Shown here: positions 20,701 through 27,357 of the stretch, piece by piece | Numbering within the stretch: position 1 is the first letter of the stretch | Layout of the letters: every line of letters begins with the position of its first letter | Source of the DNA: Streptomyces sp. ISL-11 | GTDB taxonomy: Bacteria; Actinomycetota; Actinomycetes; Streptomycetales; Streptomycetaceae | Assembly: GCF_018614525.1 (NCBI RefSeq) | Contig: NZ_JAGGOL010000029.1 | Coordinates: 1 to 64,000, forward strand | DNA: 64,000 nucleotides | Direction: 5' to 3' | The notes under the pieces: model-generated | What the model was told of the DNA's origin: nothing | The model's database searches: none | Seen by the model: only the letters and a program-made list of their open reading frames with translations | Program-made: the position numbers and the translations under genes

Positions 20701-22067
20701 TGCGGGTTGGTGAACGCCTCCTCCAGCATCGCGAATACGCCTACCGCGAGGACGGTTACCTGCGGGAGATCCGCGAACTGACGTCGGGAACACGCCGCTT
20801 CGACCTCGACGAGACGGGGCGCGTCACGACGGTGAGCGCGCACGGCTGGACCGAACGGTACGCATACGACGCGGCGGGCAACCTCACCAGCGCGGTGGCC
20901 CCGGCACACGCCTCCGCCGGCCAGCGCGAGTTCGAGGGCACGGTGATCCGCCGCGCAGGTCGCACGACGTACGAACACGACGCGCAGGGCCGCATGACGC
21001 GCCGCACGCGCAAACTCCTCAACGGTCAGACGCAGACGTGGACGTACACCTGGGACGCGGATGACCGCCTGAGGGAGGCGGTGACGCCGGAGGGCGAGCG
21101 GTGGCGGTATGCGTATGACCCGCTGGGGCGCCGAATATCCAAGGGGCGGGTGGCGGATGACGATCAGATCGTCGAGGAGACGCTCTTCTCTTGGGACGGC
21201 ACGCGCGTTGCCGAGCAGGTGGTGTCGAGCGGCAGAGTCACGACGTGGGATTACGCCCCGGGCACGCATCGTCCTTTGACGCAGACGGACCACAGACCGC
21301 TGGTCCGCGAGTCGGCCAAGTCATTGATCGAGGCATTCACCGATCAGGCGGCTGCCGATCACGCTACCCACTTCCACGCGATCATCACGGACGCGGTCGG
21401 CACCCCGACGGAATTGGTCACGTCAGGAGGGGCTCTGGCTTGGCAGCAGCGCACTTCACTGTGGGGGACGCGCCTTCCTGCTCCAGCCGATACTGCTGTC
21501 GACTGTCCCCTTCGTTTTCCCGGTCAATACCGTGACCTGGAGACAGGTCTGAATTACAATTATCAGCGCTACTACGACCCTGAGATTGCTCATTACCTCA
21601 CTTCCGATCCGTTGGGCTTGGCGCCGGCGCCAAATTCAACTGCTTATGTTCATAACCCATTCGCATGGTCCGACCCCCTTGGGCTTTCCCCCTACGAGCG
21701 CTACAGGGCCGATGCACGTAGACCGGAACAGATATTCGAGGATGGATTCGCCCCGAAGGGGAATAATATGAGCCTCGAAGAGCATGTTTATGGCGTGGCC
21801 GGAGACTACACCCCACCGTCCGGATTTGTGGCTACGACGGACTCTTCCAATCACGCGTTCAGTCGCCTCAAGACTACTGATGGTCATGTGTATCTCATAC
21901 GCGAGGGTGACAGTGGCATTGATGTGAATAAGGCCATACCGGATAACCCGTTGTCTCACGAGCGCGAGTTCGCCTACCCTCGGAAGATTGAGTCTGGGCA
22001 AATTGCTGGGGCGTGGGACAAGGATAAAAACTGGATTCCCAACCCGAATTATGGAGGGACGCCTTGA
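17769..22067 (+). CDS. RHS/YD-repeat polymorphic toxin with ADP-ribosyltransferase-like tip
   Basis: 1432 aa. Order: helical WXG100-like N-terminal region (about 1-115); hydrophobic Ala/Val-rich segments (about 117-205); DUF6531-type PIDVATGTMMLPQTDITLPG near 262; YD repeats from about 458 to 1200; RHS core with GQYRDLETGLNYNYQRYYDP (from about 1251) and PFAWSDPLGL ending near 1307. The last 125 residues are the variable tip: YRADARRPEQIFEDGF (Arg1313), FVATT (about 1353-1357) and HEREFAYP (Glu1398, Glu1400), the R / S-T-x / E-x-E order of mono-ADP-ribosyltransferases. The first Ser of the usual STS is Ala here. The tip is about 52 percent GC by a 60-base count, well below the repeat shell, as expected of an exchanged module. 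Export by a type VII-like route is inferred. Confidence 0.9.
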   Translation: MSVADEAKNILEKLGLDWPDGDPDKLRQAAKAWKTFADSVDKVRIPVDKTARTLIHNNKGEAIEAFETFWHRYVNGDKGWLHDIPNAARKMATALEDVAKAIEDAVDKLEKQLWIEAGVIVAGVGLGFLTFGLTTAASTAAATAMIELGATVGITISTVVAEVAATTLVTAAFAGVESVTVDLAVAQNLKIATGLQKGISLDDINAAAKNGMVYGGIFGGFGSLAKNGAKVGGIGPLLKGARPNLLEEGLVARPKANIKECQDPIDVATGTMMLPQTDITLPGALPLVVERTHLSSFRAGGWFGSTWASTLDERVQLDAEGVVFVAADGMRLVYPVPKPGEPTLPVKGPRMPLEWDGRPDGVMTVTDPQTGVVRTFGSPVPTDVPGAVQLPLDSLHDRNGARIDIERTAGGVPTAIRHSAGYYVAIDTEGPRVKALRLLDEAPSPYEKPWSAAVGGTVIVRYGYDEAGNLTEVVNSRGEPLRFTYDAEERITSWTDRNGMSYAYVYDARGRVIRTEGRDGYLTGDLAYDDETRTTTVTDSFGHDRTFRHNADGLVTEETDQLGNVTLTRWDDRGEHPLAVTDPLGRTTSYAYDDAGNLTEVTLPDGTTGRAAYTPLCRPAEVTEPGGATWRHTYDERGNLLTTTDPAGAETRYAYDDLGHLTSVTDALGHTSLITCDPAGLPLVLTDQLGHSTTVSRDTFGRIVEAVDPLGHTSRMGWTTEGKPSWREHPDGTWETWTWDGEGNLLNHTDAAGNVTSHEVTGFDLPASSTGPDGTTYTFAYDTELRLTGVTNPQGLTWSYGYDAAGRLTSETDFNGRELVYAIDAAGELVSRTNGAGETIRFIRDPLGRTTELRDDADGTTTFAYDVTGALIRAANVDAEVVYERDALGRVLSETVDGRRMTYAYDVLGRRTQRITPSGLTTEWTYDAVGRPTELRGDAGALGFSYDAVGRETERRLGEGVSLTQEWNATDRLTKQVVRVGERLLQHREYAYREDGYLREIRELTSGTRRFDLDETGRVTTVSAHGWTERYAYDAAGNLTSAVAPAHASAGQREFEGTVIRRAGRTTYEHDAQGRMTRRTRKLLNGQTQTWTYTWDADDRLREAVTPEGERWRYAYDPLGRRISKGRVADDDQIVEETLFSWDGTRVAEQVVSSGRVTTWDYAPGTHRPLTQTDHRPLVRESAKSLIEAFTDQAAADHATHFHAIITDAVGTPTELVTSGGALAWQQRTSLWGTRLPAPADTAVDCPLRFPGQYRDLETGLNYNYQRYYDPEIAHYLTSDPLGLAPAPNSTAYVHNPFAWSDPLGLSPYERYRADARRPEQIFEDGFAPKGNNMSLEEHVYGVAGDYTPPSGFVATTDSSNHAFSRLKTTDGHVYLIREGDSGIDVNKAIPDNPLSHEREFAYPRKIESGQIAGAWDKDKNWIPNPNYGGTP
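21693..22067 (+). other. Toxin tip region (candidate mono-ADP-ribosyltransferase domain)
   Basis: The segment after the conserved DPLGL hinge. Motifs resemble scabin/pierisin/enterotoxin-type ARTs: YRxDxRxPxxIFxxGFxPKG, NNMSLEEHV, GFVATT and the E-R-E pair. E-x-E (not Q-x-E) would by family rule point to a protein arginine rather than a DNA base as acceptor. One line (21721-21780) counts 31 G+C of 60. Confidence 0.7.
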
Positions 22068-22483
22068 GCGGTTCTGTAGCAATTGACTGTGTGCGAGACG
22101 GAAGGGTTCTCGAGTCCATCGAGGTTAAAGCTTCTAGTGAACCGCCCTACGAGCTTGCGGTGCGTAGGGATGGGGGTGATGAAGTTGTGTACCCAGGTGA
22201 CAACTTGTTTGCCTGCCTGATCAATCTCAGGCGTGATCTGGAGCGGGATGGGATCCTGCTGTGCTGTCAAGGGGCCCGGCGCGATGTAATCAACTCTGGA
22301 TTGCAGGCGCAAATGACGGGCGGGAGGTTTGTTTATACCTCCAACGCGCTGTCGAGGACGGTTAACGAAGAGACTGTGGATATCTTGGCTCCCGCCCGTC
22401 CTGACGAGGTAGTCACCGTGGCTGAACAGCGGGCTGCTATTTTCGACTTCTTTGGTATCTCTGATCGTAGTGGAGAAGGTTGA
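22064..22483 (+). CDS. Candidate cognate immunity protein of the RHS toxin
   Basis: 139 aa from TTG 22064, which overlaps the toxin stop codon (TTGA). No family is recognised. The sequence is acidic and soluble: VAIDCVRDGRVLESIEVKAS, YPGDNLFACLINLRRDLERD, ILLCCQGARRDV, with no signal or membrane segment, as needed for a cytosolic antitoxin. GC is low (29 of 60 in 22081-22140). Position, coupling and composition shared with the toxin tip support the immunity role; no sequence motif proves it. Confidence 0.75.
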   Translation: MSGSVAIDCVRDGRVLESIEVKASSEPPYELAVRRDGGDEVVYPGDNLFACLINLRRDLERDGILLCCQGARRDVINSGLQAQMTGGRFVYTSNALSRTVNEETVDILAPARPDEVVTVAEQRAAIFDFFGISDRSGEG

Positions 22484-22520
22484 GTCGTATCGCTGCGGTT
22501 GCAGGGTGACTAAACGAGTG

Positions 22521-22883
22521 GGTGCCAATGCGCTCTCTGAGCAGGAAGAGTTCCTACTCGTCAATGCCAGGTAGATGCCCGTCTGTGGTCAGTCTTCGCT
22601 GACTGGAGCGACAGCGAAGAGGGTTGGACTAGCTGGCCGTCGCCTCTGCTTTCGCCGAGATCATTGCTCGTTGGGAGAGGGACGGCTATGTCGCGGTCTA
22701 TCGGGTGAGGAATGGCTGGCCCAGCAAGGCGGGGAGCGTGTGACCGGTGCGGCGCTTGGGGGAGTGCTCCGGCAACCGTCCACTTGGGAGTACCGGCAAG
22801 GTCCGCCTGTGATCAGTCTGGTGGCGGTGGAGGGAAGTGCCGCGCTGTATTCACCGCCTTCGCTGCCGCCGGCGGAGGACTGA
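22521..22883 (+). pseudogene. Decayed immunity-like gene, paralogue of the gene at 24176
   Basis: Translation in shifting frames follows the 24176-24529 protein: LSEQEEFLLVNAR (then a TAG), LWSVFADWSDSEEG in a second frame, AFAEIIARWERDGYVAVYR in a third, then GERVTGAALGGVLRQPSTW and YRQGPPVISLVAVEG. The intact copy reads LSAEEECVLVNAREMSP, LWSVLADWTGSED, VFAEVIRHFEKTERVHVYRG, GERVSGELLEALLRQPSTW, YREGPPVIGLLAA. At least one stop and two or more frameshifts show it is dead. Only its last third appears as an open frame. Confidence 0.85.
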
Positions 22884-22943
22884 CGTCCCGGTGCTCATGG
22901 GCTTCACCGCCGAGTGAACGCGCCGTTCTTTATGTGGGCTATG

Positions 22944-23112
22944 AGGCTATGAGGGGGCGGAGTCTGTCGGGGGGTGGTGAGGACAGCCTCCGGGGTGTCG
23001 CTCTCGCGGAGGTGGGTGGTGTCGGTGGCGTTGTCGCCTGCCAAGTAGACGCAGGAAGAAGCTCCTTGACTGCTTGACTGTAGGAGGACTTCTGCCAGTT
23101 GAGGCTGTGCAT
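22944..23112 (-). pseudogene. Decayed DUF397 gene
   Basis: Begins MHSLNWQKSSYSQAVK, then shifts frame to GASSCVYLAGDNATDTTHLR and ESDTPEAVLTTP, then shifts again to DRLRPLIA. The intact relative at 25466-25657 reads MNILRWQKSSFSEAASSCIY, HLRESDTPEAILTTTPDRL. Two frameshifts within about 57 codons. Both the coding part and the spacer to the regulator remnant are homologous to the downstream locus. Confidence 0.85.
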
Positions 23113-23124
23113 GACCGTTCCCTC

Positions 23125-23184
23125 TCAGGTGTCTCTGGCGATGTTCTGGATGAGATCGCGTAAAGCATCCGGCGTTAGTGCCGC
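23125..23184 (-). pseudogene. 3' end remnant of an XRE/DUF5753 regulator gene
   Basis: Minus-strand translation gives AALTPDALRDLIQNIARDT and a stop, against AALTPNASRDLIQQIARST at the end of the intact regulator (25669-26520). Homology ends near 23190, just before the next plus-strand gene, which marks a recombination junction. Confidence 0.85.
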
Positions 23185-23193
23185 TACCTACTC

Positions 23194-23559
23194 GTGGTTA
23201 TGTGCGCAGGGTGCATGAAGGGTGGCAGGTTGCGGTACAGGTCGCCACAGCCTGTCTCGCGAAGCGAGGCGGAGGCAATTTTCAGGTGCGGATCCGAGTC
23301 GGATATTTGCGAAACTCTGATAGCCGCTGCTCTGGCCAGCCCGGATAGGGACTGGATCGAGACTCATGTGGTCCGTTTTTTGCAGCACGACTCTGCGGAG
23401 ATTCGAAGGTGTGCTGCTGTCTCGCTCGGCCATCTGGCGCGGATTCATGGAGTGGTGTCTTCGGAAGGTTTGGAGCGGCTTCGCGCTCTGCTGAGTGACG
23501 AGATCATGTCCGGCGCTGCAGAAGATGCGCTGGAAGATATCGAAATTTTCGTCCGCTAG
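23194..23559 (+). CDS. HEAT-repeat-like protein, possible immunity protein
   Basis: Up to 121 aa; candidate starts are GTG 23194, ATG 23200 and ATG 23215, with the homologous part probably beginning near GRLRYRSPQPVSRSEAEAIF. Helical repeats: WIETHVVRFLQHDSAEIRRC, AAVSLGHLARIHGVV, LRALLSDEIMSGAAEDALED, like HEAT repeats. Such small HEAT proteins are often found downstream of RHS/polymorphic toxins. It starts right at the junction with the decayed DUF397/XRE copy. Immunity function is inferred from context. Confidence 0.68.
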   Translation: MVMCAGCMKGGRLRYRSPQPVSRSEAEAIFRCGSESDICETLIAAALASPDRDWIETHVVRFLQHDSAEIRRCAAVSLGHLARIHGVVSSEGLERLRALLSDEIMSGAAEDALEDIEIFVR

Positions 23560-23723
23560 ATTCGGATTCCGCAGCGCATGCCGACGTACCACCGCCGCAC
23601 GTGGTGGAGCTGAAGAGGCATGTGAATCCAAAGGTCGGAAAGGGTTACTGCAATTGAGGAAAGGCCAGGAGGAACTCGTCCAGACGGAAATCCCATCCCC
23701 GGCACCTAAGGAGGTGACTACCT
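23560..23723. other. Gap with short open frame of unknown origin
   Basis: 164 bp between two immunity-like genes. One plus-strand frame runs through 23560-23657 and ends PHVVELKRHVNPKVGKGYCN then TGA; it could be the tail of a lost toxin tip, but I do not recognise it. A strong Shine-Dalgarno aaggaggt (23708-23715) serves the next gene. Confidence 0.35.
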
Positions 23724-24179
23724 GTGAATCCTGATGAATACCCAGAAATCAAATCGTGGATCGACGGATTTGAGGGGGGTAGTCGGCTGGGATTCGCCGA
23801 CTTCCTCAGCGAGCATTGCACCGTCGGCATCTGGCTGGCCTTTTCGCACCTGATGAACCCTGAGTTCATCGAGGTCCAGGGGTGCATCATCAGGCGTAGT
23901 TCTTACGATCTGAAAAACTTCGAGGAGTGGCACCAGAATCTAGGTGGGGATGTTCACAGGATCGAGTCCGTACTGAACCGCTTCGTGGTGGGATACGCAA
24001 TCGACTGCGGAAACACTCCCGAAGAGGAGGCGGCACTTGAAGATATTGCACAAGCCCTAGCCTATTCCTGGGAAGCCGCCCTTGCCCGCACCTTTCCGGG
24101 GAAGCGCTTCGAGGTGCGAGTTGCAGATACTGATGACGGGCCAACGGTCATTTTCCAGCAGATGCGACCCTCAGAATGA
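23724..24179 (+). CDS. Hypothetical soluble protein in the immunity array
   Basis: 151 aa from GTG 23724 with aaggaggt 8 nt upstream. It is acidic and has aromatic-rich patches: MNPDEYPEIKSWIDGFEGGS, GIWLAFSHLMNPEFIEVQGC, VLNRFVVGYAIDCG, PGKRFEVRVADTD. No signal peptide, membrane segment or known motif. It overlaps the following gene by ATGA (24176-24179), so the two form one translation unit. GC is lower than in the core genes. I infer an accessory, possibly immunity, role only from position. Confidence 0.65.
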   Translation: MNPDEYPEIKSWIDGFEGGSRLGFADFLSEHCTVGIWLAFSHLMNPEFIEVQGCIIRRSSYDLKNFEEWHQNLGGDVHRIESVLNRFVVGYAIDCGNTPEEEAALEDIAQALAYSWEAALARTFPGKRFEVRVADTDDGPTVIFQQMRPSE

Positions 24180-24529
24180 GACCACACGGCCTCTCTGCGG
24201 AAGAAGAGTGCGTGTTGGTCAACGCGAGAGAGATGTCTCCCTTGTGGTCGGTGCTTGCGGACTGGACCGGTAGCGAGGACGAAGCGGACTGGCAAGCGTT
24301 TGCGCCCGTCTTTGCTGAGGTCATCCGCCACTTCGAGAAGACGGAGCGCGTTCACGTCTACCGGGGTGAGGACTGGCCGGCTCATGAAGGCGGGGAGCGC
24401 GTCAGTGGTGAGCTCCTTGAGGCGTTGCTTCGTCAGCCGTCCACCTGGGCGTACCGGGAGGGTCCTCCGGTCATCGGCTTGCTGGCGGCAGCGGGAGTCG
24501 CGAAGGGGCCCAGTGTCCCGTCCCCTTGA
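24176..24529 (+). CDS. Hypothetical immunity-like protein (intact copy)
   Basis: 117 aa, ATG overlapping the previous stop. Sequence: LSAEEECVLVNAREMSP, LWSVLADWTGSEDEADWQAF, FAEVIRHFEKTERVHVYRGE, ELLEALLRQPSTWAYREGPP. Small, acidic and helical, with no signal peptide. It is the functional-looking paralogue of the pseudogene at 22521-22883. Proteins of this shape lie in runs behind RHS toxins, but the activity is unknown. Confidence 0.7.
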   Translation: MRPHGLSAEEECVLVNAREMSPLWSVLADWTGSEDEADWQAFAPVFAEVIRHFEKTERVHVYRGEDWPAHEGGERVSGELLEALLRQPSTWAYREGPPVIGLLAAAGVAKGPSVPSP

Positions 24530-24562
24530 ATCTGCTCCACCCCCACGGCTGCGACCTGTGCA

Positions 24563-24614
24563 GAGCAGTTTCGGTGAGACAGACCGGTTTCGGAAGGTCT
24601 CACCGAAACTGCTC
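24563..24614. terminator. 18-bp perfect inverted repeat after the immunity genes
   Basis: gagcagtttcggtgagac (24563-24580) and gtctcaccgaaactgctc (24597-24614), loop 16 nt. As RNA it would be a strong terminator for the toxin/immunity transcript. As DNA it could equally be paired protein-binding sites, since more copies of the GTCTCA motif follow at 24627 and 24648. Confidence 0.6.
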
Positions 24615-24653
24615 CGTTCGTGTCCCGTCTCATGCGAATTGGCCCCCGTCTCA
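24575..24653. repeat. Cluster of TGAGAC/GTCTCA motifs
   Basis: Four copies in 79 bp: TGAGAC at 24575-24580 (plus) and GTCTCA at 24597, 24627 and 24648. The last two sit in similar 22-bp contexts (cccgtctcatgcgaattggc and cccgtctcaggcgatctggt). Multiple spaced repeats like this are seen at transposon ends or regulator sites; no transposase gene is present here. Confidence 0.6.
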
Positions 24654-24758
24654 GGCGATCTGGTCCGTTGGCTCTACTCATGTCACGCGAGACCTCGATC
24701 TGCGCGGCGATGACACCGCGGGGTCGCGGTGAACAGCACGGGTCACTATGGTGGGCCG

Positions 24759-25193
24759 ATGGCGTCGATCATGAAGTTCCAAGTCACCTTCGACTGCGCA
24801 GAACCTGAGCGCCTCGCTCGTTTCTGGTGCGAGGTGTTGGGGTACGTCGTACCGCCGCCACCGGAGGGGTTTGCCACTTGGGACGATTTCAAGCGCTCGC
24901 TGCCACCTGAGCAGCAGGACGCAAGCTTTGCCTGCAGTGATCCATCAGGCGTGGGCCCGCGTCTGTACTTCCAGCGCGTTCCCGAAGGGAAGGCCGCCAA
25001 GAACCGGCTGCATCTTGACGTGCGGGTCGGGACCGGACTCGTGGGTGACGAGCGTCTCGCCGCACTTGAGGCCGAGTGCGCACGACTGGTCGCGCTCGGC
25101 GCGGTACACGTGCGAACGCTGCTTGCCGATGACGTCAACGAGTCGTGCATCCCGATGCAGGACATTGAGGGCAACGAGTTCTGTATCGACTGA
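24759..25193 (+). CDS. VOC family protein (glyoxalase/bleomycin-resistance fold)
   Basis: 144 aa from ATG 24759 (MASIMKFQVTFDCAEPERLA); GTG 24729 and ATG 24771 are also in frame. Marks of the actinobacterial VOC subgroup: RLARFWCEVLGYVVPPPPEG at the start, RLYFQRVPEGKAAKNRLHLD in the middle and MQDIEGNEFCID at the end. The His in HLD and the terminal Glu are typical metal or fold residues. Substrate unknown. It sits between the immunity-like gene and the DUF397/XRE pair, a position filled by nothing in the decayed copy at 22.9 kb, so it looks inserted. Confidence 0.85.
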   Translation: MASIMKFQVTFDCAEPERLARFWCEVLGYVVPPPPEGFATWDDFKRSLPPEQQDASFACSDPSGVGPRLYFQRVPEGKAAKNRLHLDVRVGTGLVGDERLAALEAECARLVALGAVHVRTLLADDVNESCIPMQDIEGNEFCID

Positions 25194-25465
25194 GGGGCCG
25201 CGAACGAGTTCTCGCTCTGTCCCCATTGGCCAAGATGCGACGGGACAGTTCGGGATGTTCTCCGCTTCGTCTCACTGCATCTGCTCCATTCCGGCGGGCC
25301 CTGCTCCGGCACCTGCGCGCCTCGGAGTCCGGATCGTCCCGACGCGCCGAGCCGGTGTCAACGAATCTGCTCCGCGCCGTGCGGCTCGGCTTAGCTTCGG
25401 TGACACCGGAACAGGTCCGCTGAGACTGGACACCCAGGGTGCCGCTGACGGGTCGGTGATCGGAT

Positions 25466-25657
25466 TCACCTCCGCGTGAGGGTGCCTCCCTTTATGCGGG
25501 ATATCAGGTGGCGGAGTCTGTCGGGAGTAGTGGTGAGGATGGCTTCCGGGGTGTCGCTCTCGCGGAGGTGGATGGTGCCGGTACGGGCCTCTGCCAGGTA
25601 GATGCAGGACGACGCCGCTTCGCTGAACGACGACTTTTGCCACCGCAGGATGTTCAA
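25466..25657 (-). CDS. DUF397 domain protein
   Basis: 63 aa. The whole protein is one DUF397 domain: WQKSSFSEAASSCIYLAEA, then HLRESDTPEAILTTTPDRL and an end LISRIKGGTLTRR. DUF397 proteins are almost always paired with an XRE/DUF5753 regulator in Streptomyces and are thought to act with it (as in the BldB/WhiJ-type systems). The regulator gene ends 11 bp upstream. A decayed twin is at 22944-23112. Confidence 0.93.
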   Translation of the reverse strand: MNILRWQKSSFSEAASSCIYLAEARTGTIHLRESDTPEAILTTTPDRLRHLISRIKGGTLTRR

Positions 25658-25668
25658 GTCAATTCCCT

Positions 25669-26520
25669 TCAGGTGGATCGAGCGATCTGCTGGATGAGGT
25701 CTCTTGACGCATTGGGGGTTAGCGCGGCTTCTTCCATGCGGTCGAGCGTCAGGCCGTATCTCTTCACCTGAGCTGTTGTGTGGAGGGTTTCTCCTCCATG
25801 TGCGGTGTCGAGCTGGACGGTGTCCAGTTGGGTTACAGGGCCATAGAGGTAGTCGACCCCGTGCCCCGCGATGGGGAAGGACGTGCCGTCGAACGGGATA
25901 ACCGCGATGGTGATGTTGTCGCGCTCGCCCATGTTGAGGAGGTGGGTGAGCTGGGCTCGGGCCGTCTCAGGACCGCCGAACTGCATCCTCAGTGCGGCCT
26001 CGTGAATGATCGCCGTGTATGACAGAGGCTCGTCCCGGAAGAGAATCTCCTGGCGTTTGATCCGATGGGACACCCGGTACTCCAGCTCATGTGGCTTGAG
26101 CGGTGGGACGAACTCCCGGAAGATGGCGCGGGCGTGCTCGGAGGTCTGTAGCAGCCCCGGGATGGTGACGACCTGGGCGACTCGCAGTGCCGTGGCGTAA
26201 TGCTCGATCTCCGCAAGGTGCAGCAGGCTCGTGGGGAGCGACTCGCGGTACTCCTCCCACCAGCCCCGCTTCCGTTCCCCCGCCATCCCGACCAGAGCAT
26301 CGATGAAGGCGCCGTCTGCGCAGGTGTAGTTGTGCGCCATCGCGCGGACGCGATCACCACTGACGCCCACGCGGCTCGACTCGATGTTGCTGATCTGGGC
26401 CTGGCTGGTGCCGAGTAGCCGGCCCGCTTCGGTCGAGGAGATGCCTGCGGCCTCACGGAGCTTGCGAAGCTCAAGCCCGAGGCGTTGTTGACGGGCGCTT
26501 GAGGTGTTTCTGACAGGCAT
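25669..26520 (-). CDS. XRE-family regulator with DUF5753 domain
   Basis: 283 aa from ATG 26518-26520 (MPVRNTSSARQQRLGLELRK). The Cro/CI helix-turn-helix is at about residues 15-65 (LREAAGISSTEAGRLLG, SQAQISNIESSRVGVS). DUF5753 follows: IPGLLQTSEHARAIFRE, YRVSHRIKRQEIL, IHEAALRMQFGG, MGERDNITIAVIPFDG, FPIAGHGVDYLYGP. The frame is open far upstream but without a homologous sequence. It is divergent from the ATPase gene at 26752 and precedes DUF397, the standard Streptomyces triplet. Confidence 0.95.
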   Translation of the reverse strand: MPVRNTSSARQQRLGLELRKLREAAGISSTEAGRLLGTSQAQISNIESSRVGVSGDRVRAMAHNYTCADGAFIDALVGMAGERKRGWWEEYRESLPTSLLHLAEIEHYATALRVAQVVTIPGLLQTSEHARAIFREFVPPLKPHELEYRVSHRIKRQEILFRDEPLSYTAIIHEAALRMQFGGPETARAQLTHLLNMGERDNITIAVIPFDGTSFPIAGHGVDYLYGPVTQLDTVQLDTAHGGETLHTTAQVKRYGLTLDRMEEAALTPNASRDLIQQIARST

Positions 26521-26751
26521 CCGCGGTCTCTCCTCATTCGTACACGGTGTGCGCGTGTCGCCCGTGCGGGTGGCAAGTGAGTTATTTGGACCGCTCGGCG
26601 AATAAGTTATACGTCGAGTCGCTACGGTGTGACCCACGCCACTCCAGCGCGGCGCCGCGAACGCGGAAGCGCACCGCCCGTGTGACCGGCGGCAAGACAC
26701 CGCTCGACGTTGCCTGAGTGATCCAACTCCACCTCCCGCCAGGAGACTTCC
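26521..26751. promoter_or_regulatory. Divergent promoter region of the XRE and ATPase genes
   Basis: 231 bp, with an AT-richer stretch at 26580-26615 (gaataagttatacg), where a -10 like element TTATAC is present. It should hold both promoters and probably a site for the XRE regulator. I cannot define an operator. Confidence 0.45.
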
Positions 26752-27354
26752 ATGGCCACCGTAGCCAAACCTCAGCCCTGGGCGTACAACCTCGAACTGC
26801 CTCGCGATCCGCGGGCACCCGGCGTGGCCCGAAGTACTCTGCGGGCGGTTCTCGACAGGCACGGGATGGGTGAACTCGGCGATGTCGCCGAGCTGCTGGC
26901 GTGTGAGCTGGTCACCAACGCTTACGTGCACACCGACGGGCCCTGCTCGCTGCGGCTGCGTGGGCGGGAGGGCGGGCGGCTACGGGTGAGTGTGTGGGAC
27001 TCCGGTCCGGAGGTTCCGGCGGCGTTCGGAGAAGCGGGGGAAAGCCTGCCCGGGACGGCAGGCGTCGAGGGCGGGCGGCGCGGGCTGTGGCTCGTTCGGC
27101 GGTGGGCCGACCGGTGGGGGAGTTACACGTTCGAACCGGAGCGCTATGGGTCGGCCGGCGGGAAGATGCTGTGGTTCGAGCTGGTGGCTCCCAAGCGGGC
27201 GTCCCCCGTGGGGTGTGAGGAGTGCGCCGCCCTGGAGGCCGTGCGGCGGCGCGTCACCGGTGAGGGTGATGAGGAGTACGCCATTGACGCCGCCATCGCC
27301 GTGCGCCGGCACTTCCGCAGCGCGCACCTTCTGCCCGAAGGGGCGGTCTGGTGA
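26752..27354 (+). CDS. ATP-binding regulatory protein (HATPase_c, RsbW-like)
   Basis: 200 aa. A stand-alone GHKL ATPase domain: N box CELVTNAYVHTDGPCSLRLR, G1 box VSVWDSGPEVP, G2 box GGRRGLWLVRRWADRWG. This is the anti-sigma-factor-kinase-like class common in Streptomyces, often next to XRE/DUF397 genes. The C-terminal 50 residues carry CEECAALE and a helical end. ATG is preceded by AGGAG. The target sigma factor or partner is unknown. Confidence 0.88.
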   Translation: MATVAKPQPWAYNLELPRDPRAPGVARSTLRAVLDRHGMGELGDVAELLACELVTNAYVHTDGPCSLRLRGREGGRLRVSVWDSGPEVPAAFGEAGESLPGTAGVEGGRRGLWLVRRWADRWGSYTFEPERYGSAGGKMLWFELVAPKRASPVGCEECAALEAVRRRVTGEGDEEYAIDAAIAVRRHFRSAHLLPEGAVW

Positions 27355-27357
27355 CGA

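Noticed and set aside
23560..23657. Possible leftover toxin-tip C-terminus ending VVELKRH and GYCN
   Set aside because: Too short and not matched to any tip that I recognise; left as an unexplained gap.
25194..25465. Short frames between the VOC and DUF397 genes
   Set aside because: No motif, start signal or codon pattern supports a gene; possibly repeat remnants.
26521..26931. N-terminal extension of the XRE regulator frame
   Set aside because: No homology-like sequence; the normal start MPVRNTSS at 26520 gives a standard length.
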